Shown here piece by piece: positions 51,652 to 61,053 of a DNA stretch of 64,000 nt. This DNA comes from JBFGFX01 sp965232455 (lineage in GTDB: Bacteria > Pseudomonadota > Gammaproteobacteria > Steroidobacterales > Woeseiaceae). The position numbers and the translations under genes were made by a program. Position 1 is the stretch's first letter. Each line of letters opens with the position of its first letter. Location: assembly GCA_965232455.1 (NCBI GenBank), contig OZ246981.1, forward strand, positions 558,001 to 622,000. Direction: 5' to 3'. Under the pieces are notes generated by a model that had not been told where the DNA came from, ran no database searches, and worked only from the letters and a program-made list of their open reading frames with translations.

Positions 51652-54600
51652 ATGCGGCCGGAACGCACCGATCACCGAGGACTGCTCAGCTGGTTCGCAG
51701 GTAATGCGGTATCCGCCAACCTCCTCATGTTTCTCATGCTGGCCGGCGGACTGGCCGCCGCGCTATCTATAAGAGTGGAGACGTTTCCGGAAGTAGACCC
51801 AGGCCAAATCCAGGTGCGCGTGCTGTACCCGGGTGCCACCCCTGAAGACGTCGAACTGTCAATTACCCGAAGGGTCGAGGATGCGGTGCTGGGTATCGAT
51901 GGCGTCGAGCGGGTGCGTTCCACCGCTGCTGAGGGATCTGGCACAACAACGGTCGAGTTGCGCGACTTCGCCGATCCCCAATCGGTTAGGGACGACATTG
52001 AATCCGCAGTCAACCTGCTGGCGGCGTTTCCACCGGCGGAAGCGGAGCGGCCTAGCATCTCGATCGTTGAACCCGGATCCGTGGTGTTACGCTTGGCCGT
52101 GTTCGGGCAACTGTCGGAACTTGCTTTACGCGAAGCGGCCGAAGGACTGGAAAGCGATTTGCTGCAATTGCCCAACATCAGTCAGGTGGGGTTGAACGGC
52201 GTACGAGCCAGGGAAATATCCATTGAAGTGTCGGAAGAGACGCTACGGACCCACGGGCTCTCTCTGCAACAGGTTGCCAACGCGGTGGATCGAGCCTCGG
52301 TCGACCTTTCCGCTGGCGTGCTTCGCACTCCAGGCGGCGAAATTCTGTTGCGTACCGACGCCGAACGCCGCAGCGGCGCAGACTTTGAAAATATCGTAGT
52401 CAGCAGCGATCGACTGGGCCGTAGATTGACGCTTCGTGATGTTGGAACGGTCCGTGACGGCTTCGAGGACGGCCGGTTGATAAACACCTTTCAAGGTCAG
52501 CCGGCGGTATTCATCGACGTCGAAGCCGCTGAAGATCAGGACGCCTTCGACGTGTCCGCGTCTGTGCTGTCGCTACTTAGTGACTATCCCACGGCGACGG
52601 GCGCCATGGTTGCCGTGGTCAGCGACAACACGACATTGATTCGAGATCGCCTCAATCTCCTGGTCCGCAATGGCGCGATGGGCCTCGCACTTGTCTTCGT
52701 CTGTCTGGCATTCAGCCTCGATCTTCGGCTGGCCTTCTGGACGAGCACCGGCATTCTTGTTTCTTTTCTTGGTGCGTTCGCCATTATCGGGCAGTTCACG
52801 ACTATAAACATGATGACGCTGTTTGGACTGATCGTTGTACTGGGCATCGTTGTTGACGACGCAATCGTAGTCGGCGAGAGTATCTTTGAGCAACAGCAGC
52901 GGACGAACGACGGCGCACTTGCTGCGATCGACGGTACGATTCGTGTGGCCGCTCCGATTCTGGTGGGCGTATTGACCAGCATCGCGGCGTTTGCCCCATT
53001 GCTGTTTTCGACAGGGACGATTGGACAAATCCTGTTTCCCGTTCCTGTCGTGGTCATCGCCGTTCTGACCATGTCCCTGCTTGAAGCATTTCTTGTGCTG
53101 CCCGCACACCTGTCGCACGGCGCAGATTGGAGTCGCGGTGCGATGGCGCGGTCCAAGCGCAGCGTGCAGAGTTTCCTCGAGCGTTTTCGCGACGACCTTG
53201 TCATGCCAGTCGCGCGTGTCGCAGTACGCGCGCGCTATGTCACTGTTGGAGCAACATTCGGACTGCTGGTCACAACAGCAGGTATTGTCAGTTCCGGCAG
53301 AATACAGTTTGTGTTCTTTCCAGCCATTGAAGCCGATGAGGTTTCGATGACGTTGGAAATGGCCGATGGAACTCCTTTCGAGCGCACGCTATCGGTCATG
53401 CAGTTGGTCGAGGCGGCAGCGGTTGACGCGGCAGGCGGCGCAGGCAATGCAAACGTCGACAGTCTGTCGATCACGGTTGGAGCGCTCCCATCGGCCGGTG
53501 GTGGTCCTCCGCGCGATAGCTCGACCAATCGCCTCGGCAGTCATCTTGGAGGCGCGACGATGGCGCTGACGACACCGGGTCACAGGACTTCGAGCAGCGC
53601 CGATATCGAAAGGCGTTGGCGTGACGCGGTCGGCGACGTTCCCGGCGCGAAGTCGGTGAGCTTTACGTCGACGCTCGTAGGCAGCGGTGCAGATATCAGC
53701 CTGGATCTGTCACATCCGGACGAATCAGTGCTGTTCGGAGTGGTTGAGAAACTCGAAACCGAATTACGGTCTCTCACCGGGGTTCACGAGATTGAAACAG
53801 GACTGAATCACGGCAAACGCCAACTGGAATTCGTGCTGACGCCCGCGGGAGACGCGGCCGGTCTAACCACTCAGGACGTAGCGCGACAAGTTCGGCAGGC
53901 ATTCTTCGGTCAGGAAGTGCAGCGAGTCCTTCGAGGACGAAACGAAATTCGTGTGTTCGTGCGATACCCGCTCGATCAACGTCGGAGTATGACCGATCTT
54001 GACCGCTTCCGAATCCGGCTAGCAGACGGATCGGAGGCCCCGCTGAGCGTTGTAGCAGAAATCGAGGAAAGCCTTAGCGCCACGTCCATTAATAGAGTTG
54101 ATGGGCGTCGGGTCGTTTCGGTTCAGGCGGACGTGGAGGAAAACGTGGCCAATCCGGATCAAGTCATGGAAATCATTACCACGAAGATTCTTCCCCGGCT
54201 CCGGGCTGCATTCCCAAAGTTGACCTACAGTATCGAAGGTCAGTCACGCGAGCGGCGTACAGACGTTTCGGCACTTGCAAAGAGCTTTCTGATCGCTCTC
54301 GGAATCATCTATGTCATGTTGGCGAGCGTGCTTCGCTCCTACCTGCAACCCATCGTCATTATGGCGGCGATTCCGGTGGGCGCCATGAATGCCGTGGTTG
54401 GTCATCTGATACTCGGGTATGATCTTTCGTTCCTGTCGTTGTTCGGGATGGTCGCCTTGTCCGGCGTGATTGTGAACGACAGCGTCGTATTGATCGACAA
54501 TTTCAACTGGGAACGGAATCGTTCGGGCTGCACTGTGGAACAGGCGGTGATCTCGGCAACCCGGCGCAGGTTTAGGCCCATCCTGCTGACAACCGTCACA

Positions 54601-54813
54601 ACCTTTCTCGGCTTGTTGCCCATGCTGACGGAAACGAGTCTGCAGGCGCAGTTTCTCATCCCGATGGCGATTAGCTTGGGCTTTGGTATTTTGCTGACGG
54701 GGTTCATGATATTTCCGCTGGTACCGGCGCTGTTAATGATCGTCAGTGATGCCGAGCGCCGCCTGGCCCTGGTGTTCGCCAGAAACGAGTCTGCCCATTC
54801 CCTCGCAAATTGA
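51652..54813 (+). CDS. RND-family efflux transporter
   Basis: 1053 residues with 12 TM helices and two periplasmic loops. WFAGNAVSANLLMFLMLAGG is TM1; D402 and D403 in GIVVDDAIVVGESIFE are the proton-relay pair. The second half has LFGMVALSGVIVNDSVVLID and a final TM array. It is more distant from AcrB than the first pump and resembles the RND group of order OMF-MFP-RND with unknown substrates. A CpxR box-like site before the operon suggests induction by envelope stress. Confidence 0.94.
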   Translation: MRPERTDHRGLLSWFAGNAVSANLLMFLMLAGGLAAALSIRVETFPEVDPGQIQVRVLYPGATPEDVELSITRRVEDAVLGIDGVERVRSTAAEGSGTTTVELRDFADPQSVRDDIESAVNLLAAFPPAEAERPSISIVEPGSVVLRLAVFGQLSELALREAAEGLESDLLQLPNISQVGLNGVRAREISIEVSEETLRTHGLSLQQVANAVDRASVDLSAGVLRTPGGEILLRTDAERRSGADFENIVVSSDRLGRRLTLRDVGTVRDGFEDGRLINTFQGQPAVFIDVEAAEDQDAFDVSASVLSLLSDYPTATGAMVAVVSDNTTLIRDRLNLLVRNGAMGLALVFVCLAFSLDLRLAFWTSTGILVSFLGAFAIIGQFTTINMMTLFGLIVVLGIVVDDAIVVGESIFEQQQRTNDGALAAIDGTIRVAAPILVGVLTSIAAFAPLLFSTGTIGQILFPVPVVVIAVLTMSLLEAFLVLPAHLSHGADWSRGAMARSKRSVQSFLERFRDDLVMPVARVAVRARYVTVGATFGLLVTTAGIVSSGRIQFVFFPAIEADEVSMTLEMADGTPFERTLSVMQLVEAAAVDAAGGAGNANVDSLSITVGALPSAGGGPPRDSSTNRLGSHLGGATMALTTPGHRTSSSADIERRWRDAVGDVPGAKSVSFTSTLVGSGADISLDLSHPDESVLFGVVEKLETELRSLTGVHEIETGLNHGKRQLEFVLTPAGDAAGLTTQDVARQVRQAFFGQEVQRVLRGRNEIRVFVRYPLDQRRSMTDLDRFRIRLADGSEAPLSVVAEIEESLSATSINRVDGRRVVSVQADVEENVANPDQVMEIITTKILPRLRAAFPKLTYSIEGQSRERRTDVSALAKSFLIALGIIYVMLASVLRSYLQPIVIMAAIPVGAMNAVVGHLILGYDLSFLSLFGMVALSGVIVNDSVVLIDNFNWERNRSGCTVEQAVISATRRRFRPILLTTVTTFLGLLPMLTETSLQAQFLIPMAISLGFGILLTGFMIFPLVPALLMIVSDAERRLALVFARNESAHSLAN

Positions 54814-54848
54814 CACTCGTTCGTTATCGAGGGATTGAAAGATAACAG

Positions 54849-54878
54849 GAATTACATCAATCACATGGAATGTAATTC
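54849..54878. terminator. Hairpin between convergent pump and Nramp-like genes
   Basis: GAATTACAT and ATGTAATTC form a perfect 9-bp stem around a 12-base loop. AT-rich with no T-run. Possibly a weak bidirectional terminator; could equally be an operator-like palindrome. Confidence 0.4.
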
Positions 54879-54957
54879 GGCTATGCTCAATCACGTTTAA
54901 TCACGCTGGATATGATTCGTACTGCGGCAGTTTTGTGGCAAGGCAAGCGGTACTTTG

Positions 54958-56232
54958 TTATTGGAAGAAGCGCACGGAGACGAACATCAGCGCAAGGCCT
55001 GACAATGCGGCGATGCCGAGCAGGCTCCAGTTTCTGAGCAAAGCAGTCGGCTGATAGTTCTCCGGAACGTTCGACGAAAACATGACCAGATGATTGAGAG
55101 TCGCCGTGACCGGGCTGACTATGAATGCCGTTATGGTCACGAAGTCGATGAACTTCTCGAACGAATTCATCAGAAACAACAGAGCCGAAGACGCTGCAGC
55201 AGCGAGAAACAGTGTGCAGCCATGTCGCAACAGTGATTTCTCAATATCCACTTCCGCGTCGGCCGCGCCAGGCCTGAGCAATGCCATGCACGCAGTTAAC
55301 AGTCGCGGAAACCCGTCAAGTACTGCAATCAACGTCGTAAACATCACGAACATGGCGGAAACTCCGACAAGCGCGCCTGTCCACCGTCCGAGGTTGCTCG
55401 TATACAGGTTGATCACCTGTTCGGCGAACGCTGCAGCACCGGCGGCTGGAACTTCGCCGGCCGAGTGCATCACGCCTGCTCCCATGATAAGAAAACAGAT
55501 CGCAAGCACCGCGGAGGCGAGATAGCCAATGTTGAAATCCGTCATCGCATCCTGCAACGACGGCATTACGCCGCTGGACTTCTGTTTGGCTACCGACCAT
55601 AGAGACTGCAATACGGCCAGATCCAGCGCCGAAGGCATGAATCCCATCAGAGCAATCACGAACCCGAGTGTCTGCAAATCCGACAACGGAAACAGAATCT
55701 GCGCGAATTGCCATTCGACTCTCGGCAAAGAAATAAGTGCGGCGACGACGGTGGCAATAGTGAGTATGGCGACGAAAGTCTTCGTCAGTCGATCCAGAAG
55801 TTCGTATCCGCCGATACCGAGAACAAGGACGCCAAAGACAATCAGTCCGATACTCACGTATCGTATATCGGCGATGACGCCGACGTTTGCCATGAGAATC
55901 GCCGCCGTTACCGTCGCTGTGGCGGCGATGATGATCGCCATCACGGCAATTTCGCCCAGCATATAAAGCACCAGGACCCAGCGACCCAAATCGAAATAGC
56001 CATCGATCAGAGATTTTCCGGTCGCGGCCGCGTATTGTGGCCCGAACCGGAATGCCGGGTACTTGATGAAGTTTGCAAAAACGATGATGCCCAGCAGGCC
56101 GAGCCCGAACACCGCTCCCGCGCGTGTTGATTGCACGAGGTGTGAAGTACCGATTGCCGCTCCGGCGAACAGTATTCCCGGCCCAAAAGCTTGCCAGAAT
56201 GTTCCGCGATTGCCGCTCCTACTCTCTTGCAT
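54958..56232 (-). CDS. Nramp-family-like transporter without the DPGN motif
   Basis: 424 residues and about 11 membrane helices. The N-terminus FWQAFGPGILFAGAAIGTSH aligns with the first Nramp helix, but the metal-binding DPG(N) sequence is replaced by GTS (28-30) before HLVQSTRAGA. The TM6 MPH-like motif region reads ALMGFMPSALDL, lacking the usual Met-Pro-His. Related non-canonical members (NRMT-like) carry other ions such as magnesium, or have unknown cargo. Transport of Mn or Fe is therefore doubtful. Confidence 0.82.
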   Translation of the reverse strand: MQESRSGNRGTFWQAFGPGILFAGAAIGTSHLVQSTRAGAVFGLGLLGIIVFANFIKYPAFRFGPQYAAATGKSLIDGYFDLGRWVLVLYMLGEIAVMAIIIAATATVTAAILMANVGVIADIRYVSIGLIVFGVLVLGIGGYELLDRLTKTFVAILTIATVVAALISLPRVEWQFAQILFPLSDLQTLGFVIALMGFMPSALDLAVLQSLWSVAKQKSSGVMPSLQDAMTDFNIGYLASAVLAICFLIMGAGVMHSAGEVPAAGAAAFAEQVINLYTSNLGRWTGALVGVSAMFVMFTTLIAVLDGFPRLLTACMALLRPGAADAEVDIEKSLLRHGCTLFLAAAASSALLFLMNSFEKFIDFVTITAFIVSPVTATLNHLVMFSSNVPENYQPTALLRNWSLLGIAALSGLALMFVSVRFFQ

Positions 56233-56619
56233 GTTGCAATGACACTTTAGATTGTTATTCGAATTACTTTTTAGCAGGTGAGATTCGGGGCGGGACTCTA
56301 TCAGTTTTCAACGCTGCAATCGATGAACGTCGCAACGGTGACATGTTTCGCCCGAACCCGTCGTCTGAATTGCCATGAGCCGATACGGTGGTATCCTGCG
56401 CCGGCGGATGCTGCCGCGCGTTATCCGGTTTAGTAATAGCTTGAAGAGCAAATTCCAGAAGTTTTATTTACTTCGTCTTGGCTCAATGATTATATTTAGG
56501 GACGCGCAAATTCATCCCGGGCTGGCAATGGCAAGTCTCCTCTGGGGAAAAATGGAATACTCGCGGAGACTTCGGGTGCTACAAGTTCAACCTCATGCGC
56601 AGTCAATGCGAGCGTACCC
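56233..56619. other. Gene-free stretch
   Basis: Intergenic between the leftward Nramp-like gene and the rightward paaX-like gene. It has some AT-rich patches near 56245-56280 that may hold promoters, but no frame with a recognisable product. Confidence 0.5.
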
Positions 56620-57546
56620 ATGTCGTTGACTGCTGCAGCAGGTGCTCTCGTCGATGAGTTCCGCTCTCGGCCGGTGCAGCGGACCGGGTCACTCATCATC
56701 ACGGTATACGGAGACGCGATTGCCCCGCGTGGTGGCACCGTCTGGATCGGTAGCCTGATCCGTGTGCTCGCCGACTTCGGCATCAACGGACGGTTGGTGC
56801 GGACCTCGATGAGCCGGCTGGTGAAAGACGGGTGGCTGCAGACGGAGCACGTCGGTCAACGCAGTTATTACCAACTGACGGAGGTCGGCGCGAAGCGTTT
56901 TCACGAAGCGACACTACGGATTTACGGCGCGCCGCGACAGAGTTGGTCCGGCGAATGGTGCCTCGTGTTGACCGCGGCTTTGCGATCCGGGCAGCGCGAC
57001 GCGCTACGGAAGGAATTGTCCTGGCTAGGCTTCGGTCCGATATCACCCGATGTCATGGCGCGCCCGGCGCCGGATTTCGAGGACCTCGAGACGATGCTCG
57101 CACGTGTGGGTGTGGCGGATGAAGTCGTCGTTTTGCGCGCGCACGCGACCGAACCATTGCGTAACGAAGTCCTCGTGGAATTTGTGCGAAATAGCTGGAA
57201 TCTCGCCGATATCGAGGCGCGCTACGAGGTGTTCTCGGAACGTTTCCGGCCGGTGTTGTGCGCGTTGCGCAGAGCGCGTGTCGTCGAGCCGCGTATCGCT
57301 TTTCACATACGAACGCTGCTGCTTCAGGAATACCGAAAGCTGTTGTTGCGGGATCCGATACTGCCGGCAGAGCTGTTGCCGAAACGCTGGCATGGCTTGC
57401 AGGCGTATCAGCTCTGCCGCAATCTCTACCTGCGGGTGCATGCAGCGGCGGACGAATACCTGAGCGCGACAATGGAAACGGCCGACAGCCCGCTGCCGCC
57501 GCCAATGCCCAGTTTTTATACACGTTTCGGCGGTCTGGACCGTTGA
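56620..57546 (+). CDS. PaaX-family transcriptional regulator
   Basis: 308 residues. The N-terminal winged helix contains RTGSLIITVYGDAIAPRGGT, VWIGSLIRVLADFGINGRLV and RTSMSRLVKDGWLQTEHVG, the PaaX/PaaX_N pattern; a middle domain follows (WSGEWCLVLTAAL, LRKELSWLGFGPISPDV) and a C-terminal PaaX_C domain (LRDPILPAELLPKRWHG). PaaX represses phenylacetate catabolism and senses phenylacetyl-CoA. No paa genes are visible here, so this may be a paralogue for another aryl-CoA or local target. It points toward the DUF1592 cluster. Confidence 0.92.
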   Translation: MSLTAAAGALVDEFRSRPVQRTGSLIITVYGDAIAPRGGTVWIGSLIRVLADFGINGRLVRTSMSRLVKDGWLQTEHVGQRSYYQLTEVGAKRFHEATLRIYGAPRQSWSGEWCLVLTAALRSGQRDALRKELSWLGFGPISPDVMARPAPDFEDLETMLARVGVADEVVVLRAHATEPLRNEVLVEFVRNSWNLADIEARYEVFSERFRPVLCALRRARVVEPRIAFHIRTLLLQEYRKLLLRDPILPAELLPKRWHGLQAYQLCRNLYLRVHAAADEYLSATMETADSPLPPPMPSFYTRFGGLDR

Positions 57547-57877
57547 GCATTCCGGCCGGGTTCTTCCGCGGCCGCCCGTACACAAGCCACCGTCCGTTGC
57601 CCTGAAGAGTGACCGTCGAGTGCTCCAATCTGCGCTCGCCGTCGCTGTATGAGTAGACGCCACGCGACCTGACGACGGCCAAAAACCGCGAAATTAGTGA
57701 TACAGGAAACTGTTGAAACGGGTCAAAAACCGTGTCAGATTCGGTCGCAAGACAGGATTCTTTCGACAATCACGTATCGAATCCAGCATCGACAGCATTG
57801 ACTCCACATAAATTTTGGCGGTGGAAATTAAGTATTAGTTCAGGGCTAATTTCGGACGACCCGGGGGGATCGGAAAA
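57547..57877. other. Gene-free stretch before the DUF1592 cluster
   Basis: 331 bp without a convincing frame on either strand. It most likely carries the promoter of the DUF1592/DUF1552 cluster. I found no clear palindrome or consensus -35/-10 pair. Confidence 0.5.
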
Positions 57878-59578
57878 ATGAGTTTGGCTTCGGGGCGTTC
57901 AACTCCAAAGTATCAGAAGCGTTTCTTTAGCGCGTGTCGTAGCGCTGCAATGGGGCTCTTGGCCTTGAACGCGCTTGTCGGCTGTTCGACGCCCGAACCG
58001 GAAAGTTCCGGAACTTACCCGCTTACCAGTCTCATCACGGCAGAGCAATACACCAATTCGCTGGGCTACGTTTTTGGGTCCGGCGTCGACCTCAGAGTGG
58101 AATTTTCGCCCGTGGCGCGCACCGAGGGGTTGCTCGCCAATAGTGCGGCAATCGCCGGTGTCAGCAGTGCGCAGCTTCAGAAGATACAGGGCGTGGCTGC
58201 CAGCGTGGCCAGCCAGGTGATGGATGCCAAGCACCGCAACTATCTGGTTCCGTGCAAACCCGAGTCGCTGGAGGCGCCGGATCCGGCCTGCGCGAGCCAA
58301 TTCCTGTCGCAAACAGGACGCCTGTTGTTCCGGCGCGCATTGACCGACGACGAAACTGCGGTGTATGTCGAGCAGGCTGGATCGGCGGCAACGCAGCTCG
58401 AGGACTTTTACGCGGGCCTCGAGATCGCCCTCGAAGGGATGTTGGTAAGCCCGGAAGGACTGTTCATCGTAGAGCGTGCCGAGCCCGATCCGGCGGATCC
58501 CGATCAGCTTCGCCTCGATGCGTATTCGCTCGCTTCGCGGCTGAGCTTTTTTCTCTGGAATGCAGCTCCGGACGACGAGTTGCTGGCCGACGCCGAAAGC
58601 GGCGCACTGCATACCGACGACGGCATTGAGCGCGCTGTCGACAGGATGTTGGCGAGCCCGCGGCTGACCGACGGGATGAGAGCGTTCTTCGACGACATGT
58701 TCGCTTTCGAGGATATCAAAACGCTTGCGAAGGATTTGACTATTTACCCGGATTTCACGGGAGTGACGGCACAGGACGCAAGGGAGCAGACGCTGCGCAC
58801 CGTTACCGAACACTTGCTCGTCGACAACGGAGATTACCGAGACCTCTTTACCACGCGATCGACCTTCATGTCGCCGTCTCTGGCCATCGTATACCGGGTA
58901 GCGGCACAACCGAGTTGGGCACCCCACACATTTCCAGAGGATGGTCCACGGGCTGGCCTCCTAACGCACGTCAGTTTTCTGGCACTGCATGCCCATCCCG
59001 GGCGCAGCTCCGTGACGCTGCGGGGTCAGGCACTGCGTGAGCTGTTTTTGTGCCAGACCGTGCCCGAACCGCCGCCGGGTATCGATTTTTCCGTCGTGAC
59101 GAATCCCGATTCGCACTACCCGACACAGCGCCAACGCGTAAGAGCGCATCTCGAGACTCCCTCGTGTGCAGGCTGTCACAGAATCACGGATCCGATTGGG
59201 CTGTCGCTGGAGAACTTCAACGGTGCGGGCGGCTACCGGACAAAGGAAAACGGGGCGCTGATCGACGCGAGCGGCCGCCTCGACGGCGTGGAGTTCGATG
59301 GAGCGGTCGGCCTGGCGCACGCGCTGCGCGACAACCCGGAGTTGCCGCGATGCCTCGTACAGCGCATATACAGTTACGGCACCGGCGCACCGCCGTCCAT
59401 CGAAGCCCGTGCCGTCCTGGACTACCTGGATCAGGGATTTGCGGATCAGGGCTACCGCTTGCCCGAGTTACTGCGGGCGGTCGCGCTCAGCAACGCCTTC
59501 TCTCGCGTCAAAGAGCGCCCGAGTCCGCCGCCGGCTGAAGATGTGCAGGTAACGACGGCAAGTGCGAGTTCACGCTGA
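57878..59578 (+). CDS. DUF1592/DUF1588/DUF1585-type lipoprotein with CxxCH
   Basis: 566 residues. A lipobox-like segment (MGLLALNALVGC) follows a short charged start. Domains in order resemble DUF1587/DUF1592 (FLSQTGRLLFRRALTDDETA, SLASRLSFFLWNAAPDDELL, FDDMFAFEDIKTLAKD), DUF1588 (PRAGLLTHVSFLALHAHPGR, SVTLRGQALRELFLCQTVP) and DUF1585 (LRAVALSNAFS). C430-H434 is CAGCH, a covalent heme motif, just before RITDPIGLSLENFNGAG. The large family is common in Planctomycetes and myxobacteria; function unproven, likely electron transfer or oxidative cleavage outside the cytoplasm. First gene of an exported cluster. Confidence 0.9.
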   Translation: MSLASGRSTPKYQKRFFSACRSAAMGLLALNALVGCSTPEPESSGTYPLTSLITAEQYTNSLGYVFGSGVDLRVEFSPVARTEGLLANSAAIAGVSSAQLQKIQGVAASVASQVMDAKHRNYLVPCKPESLEAPDPACASQFLSQTGRLLFRRALTDDETAVYVEQAGSAATQLEDFYAGLEIALEGMLVSPEGLFIVERAEPDPADPDQLRLDAYSLASRLSFFLWNAAPDDELLADAESGALHTDDGIERAVDRMLASPRLTDGMRAFFDDMFAFEDIKTLAKDLTIYPDFTGVTAQDAREQTLRTVTEHLLVDNGDYRDLFTTRSTFMSPSLAIVYRVAAQPSWAPHTFPEDGPRAGLLTHVSFLALHAHPGRSSVTLRGQALRELFLCQTVPEPPPGIDFSVVTNPDSHYPTQRQRVRAHLETPSCAGCHRITDPIGLSLENFNGAGGYRTKENGALIDASGRLDGVEFDGAVGLAHALRDNPELPRCLVQRIYSYGTGAPPSIEARAVLDYLDQGFADQGYRLPELLRAVALSNAFSRVKERPSPPPAEDVQVTTASASSR

Positions 59579-59682
59579 TGCCGGTGTTGAAGTGGCTGCA
59601 GGGTATTGCACCGGCAGAGAGAGTGAAGTTTGGACGTTCAGGTGACACAGTCGGGTAAAACAAGGAACGTAGGAGAGTTGTT

Positions 59683-61017
59683 ATGAGCAAATGGAACAGG
59701 CGTCGTGTGCTGAAAGGCATGATGAGTGGCGGGGCGGTGACGGTGACTCTTCCCTTCCTCGATTACTTCCTGGACGGCAATGGCACTGCACTCGCATCCG
59801 GGGCGCCGATGCCCGTGCGGTTTGGCACCTGGGGTTACGGCCTCGGTGGAACCTCGGAAATCATTGTGCCGAAGAAGGTCGGCCCAAATTACGATCTGCC
59901 CGAAGAGATCGCCTCCTGGGCGCCCGTTCGCGATCACATCAATCTGTTCACGAACGGGTCGGCGTTTCCGGACGCTTCCCCGAACCGGAACCACTTTACG
60001 GGCTGGGTGGTTTCGAGAACCGGCGTTGCGCCGGCACAAGACGGCGTGCCGGCTGAAACCATCGACGTCACCGTTGCCAGGCAGATCGGCAGCGCCACTC
60101 GCTTCAACGCCCTGACGGCGACCGCAACCGCCGATGCCCGCGATACCTACAGTTACGTGAACGAGACGACACCCAATTCACCGGAATGGTCGCCTCTGCA
60201 GTTCTACAACCGCCTGTTCGGGGCCGATTTTCAGGATCCGAATGCCGCCACGTTCACGCCGGATCCCCGGGTCATGGCCCGCCGGAGCGTCCTGTCCAGC
60301 GTGATGGATCAGTCGCGCTCGATGATGAATACGGTCGGTGCAGAAGACCGCGCGCGTGTCGATCAATACTTTACCGGCTTGCGGCAACTGGAAAAACAGT
60401 TCGAGCATCGGCTTGTCAAGCCGGAGCCGATTGCGGCCTGCGTCGCTCCCGGCGAGGCTCCCATCGACCCGCTCATGGACAAGTCGGCGGAAGGGGTCAA
60501 GCTTCGCCATCAAATGATGACCGACCTGATGGTCATGGCCATTGCCTGCGATCAGACACGGGTATTCAACATGACGTATTCGGCGGCGTTTTCTTCAATT
60601 ATCAAACCGGGTTATCCGAAGCCGCATCACACCTGCACGCACGAAGAACCCGTGGATCCGGAACTCGGCTATCAGCAGCACGCTTCCTGGTTCACGCGGC
60701 GTGCCATGGAATCCTGGGCGGCCTTCGTCGAAGCGTTTACGACAGTGCGGGAGGGCGACGGCACTCTGCTCGACAACGTCCTGATCATCGGTACCACGGA
60801 CGTCGGTTACGCCAGGACACACTCGCTCGATGAGATGCTGACATTCCTGGCCGGTCGAGCCGGTGGTAAGGCCAAGACGGGTATACACGTCGATTTGAAG
60901 GGCGGGTCGGTGAGCCAGGTGGGTTACACGGCTCTGAGACTTCTGGGCATAGACACCCCATCGTGGGGCACGCTCAGTAACAAGTCCACCGACGTCATCG
61001 GCGAGGTGGTTGTCTGA
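59683..61017 (+). CDS. Tat-exported DUF1552 protein
   Basis: 444 residues. The start (WNRRRVLKGMMSGGAVTVTL) is a twin-arginine signal. The mature part is the DUF1552 domain: GLGGTSEIIVPKKVGPNYDL, NLFTNGSAFPDASPNRNHFT, RARVDQYFTGLRQLEKQFE, MMTDLMVMAIACDQTRVFNM and a C-terminal VLIIGTTDVGYARTHS. This family, related to DUF1501 sulfatase-like proteins, almost always accompanies DUF1592 genes; no activity is proven. AGGAGAG precedes the ATG. It would fold with a cofactor before export. Confidence 0.92.
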   Translation: MSKWNRRRVLKGMMSGGAVTVTLPFLDYFLDGNGTALASGAPMPVRFGTWGYGLGGTSEIIVPKKVGPNYDLPEEIASWAPVRDHINLFTNGSAFPDASPNRNHFTGWVVSRTGVAPAQDGVPAETIDVTVARQIGSATRFNALTATATADARDTYSYVNETTPNSPEWSPLQFYNRLFGADFQDPNAATFTPDPRVMARRSVLSSVMDQSRSMMNTVGAEDRARVDQYFTGLRQLEKQFEHRLVKPEPIAACVAPGEAPIDPLMDKSAEGVKLRHQMMTDLMVMAIACDQTRVFNMTYSAAFSSIIKPGYPKPHHTCTHEEPVDPELGYQQHASWFTRRAMESWAAFVEAFTTVREGDGTLLDNVLIIGTTDVGYARTHSLDEMLTFLAGRAGGKAKTGIHVDLKGGSVSQVGYTALRLLGIDTPSWGTLSNKSTDVIGEVVV

Positions 61018-61053
61018 GCGGGTATGTTCGGCTGCGCGAAGAGGCTTAATATT

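Noticed and set aside
54814..54957. Repeated AATCAC-like words near the convergent gene ends
   Set aside because: Too short and irregular to be a repeat array; only the 9-bp hairpin is kept as a feature.
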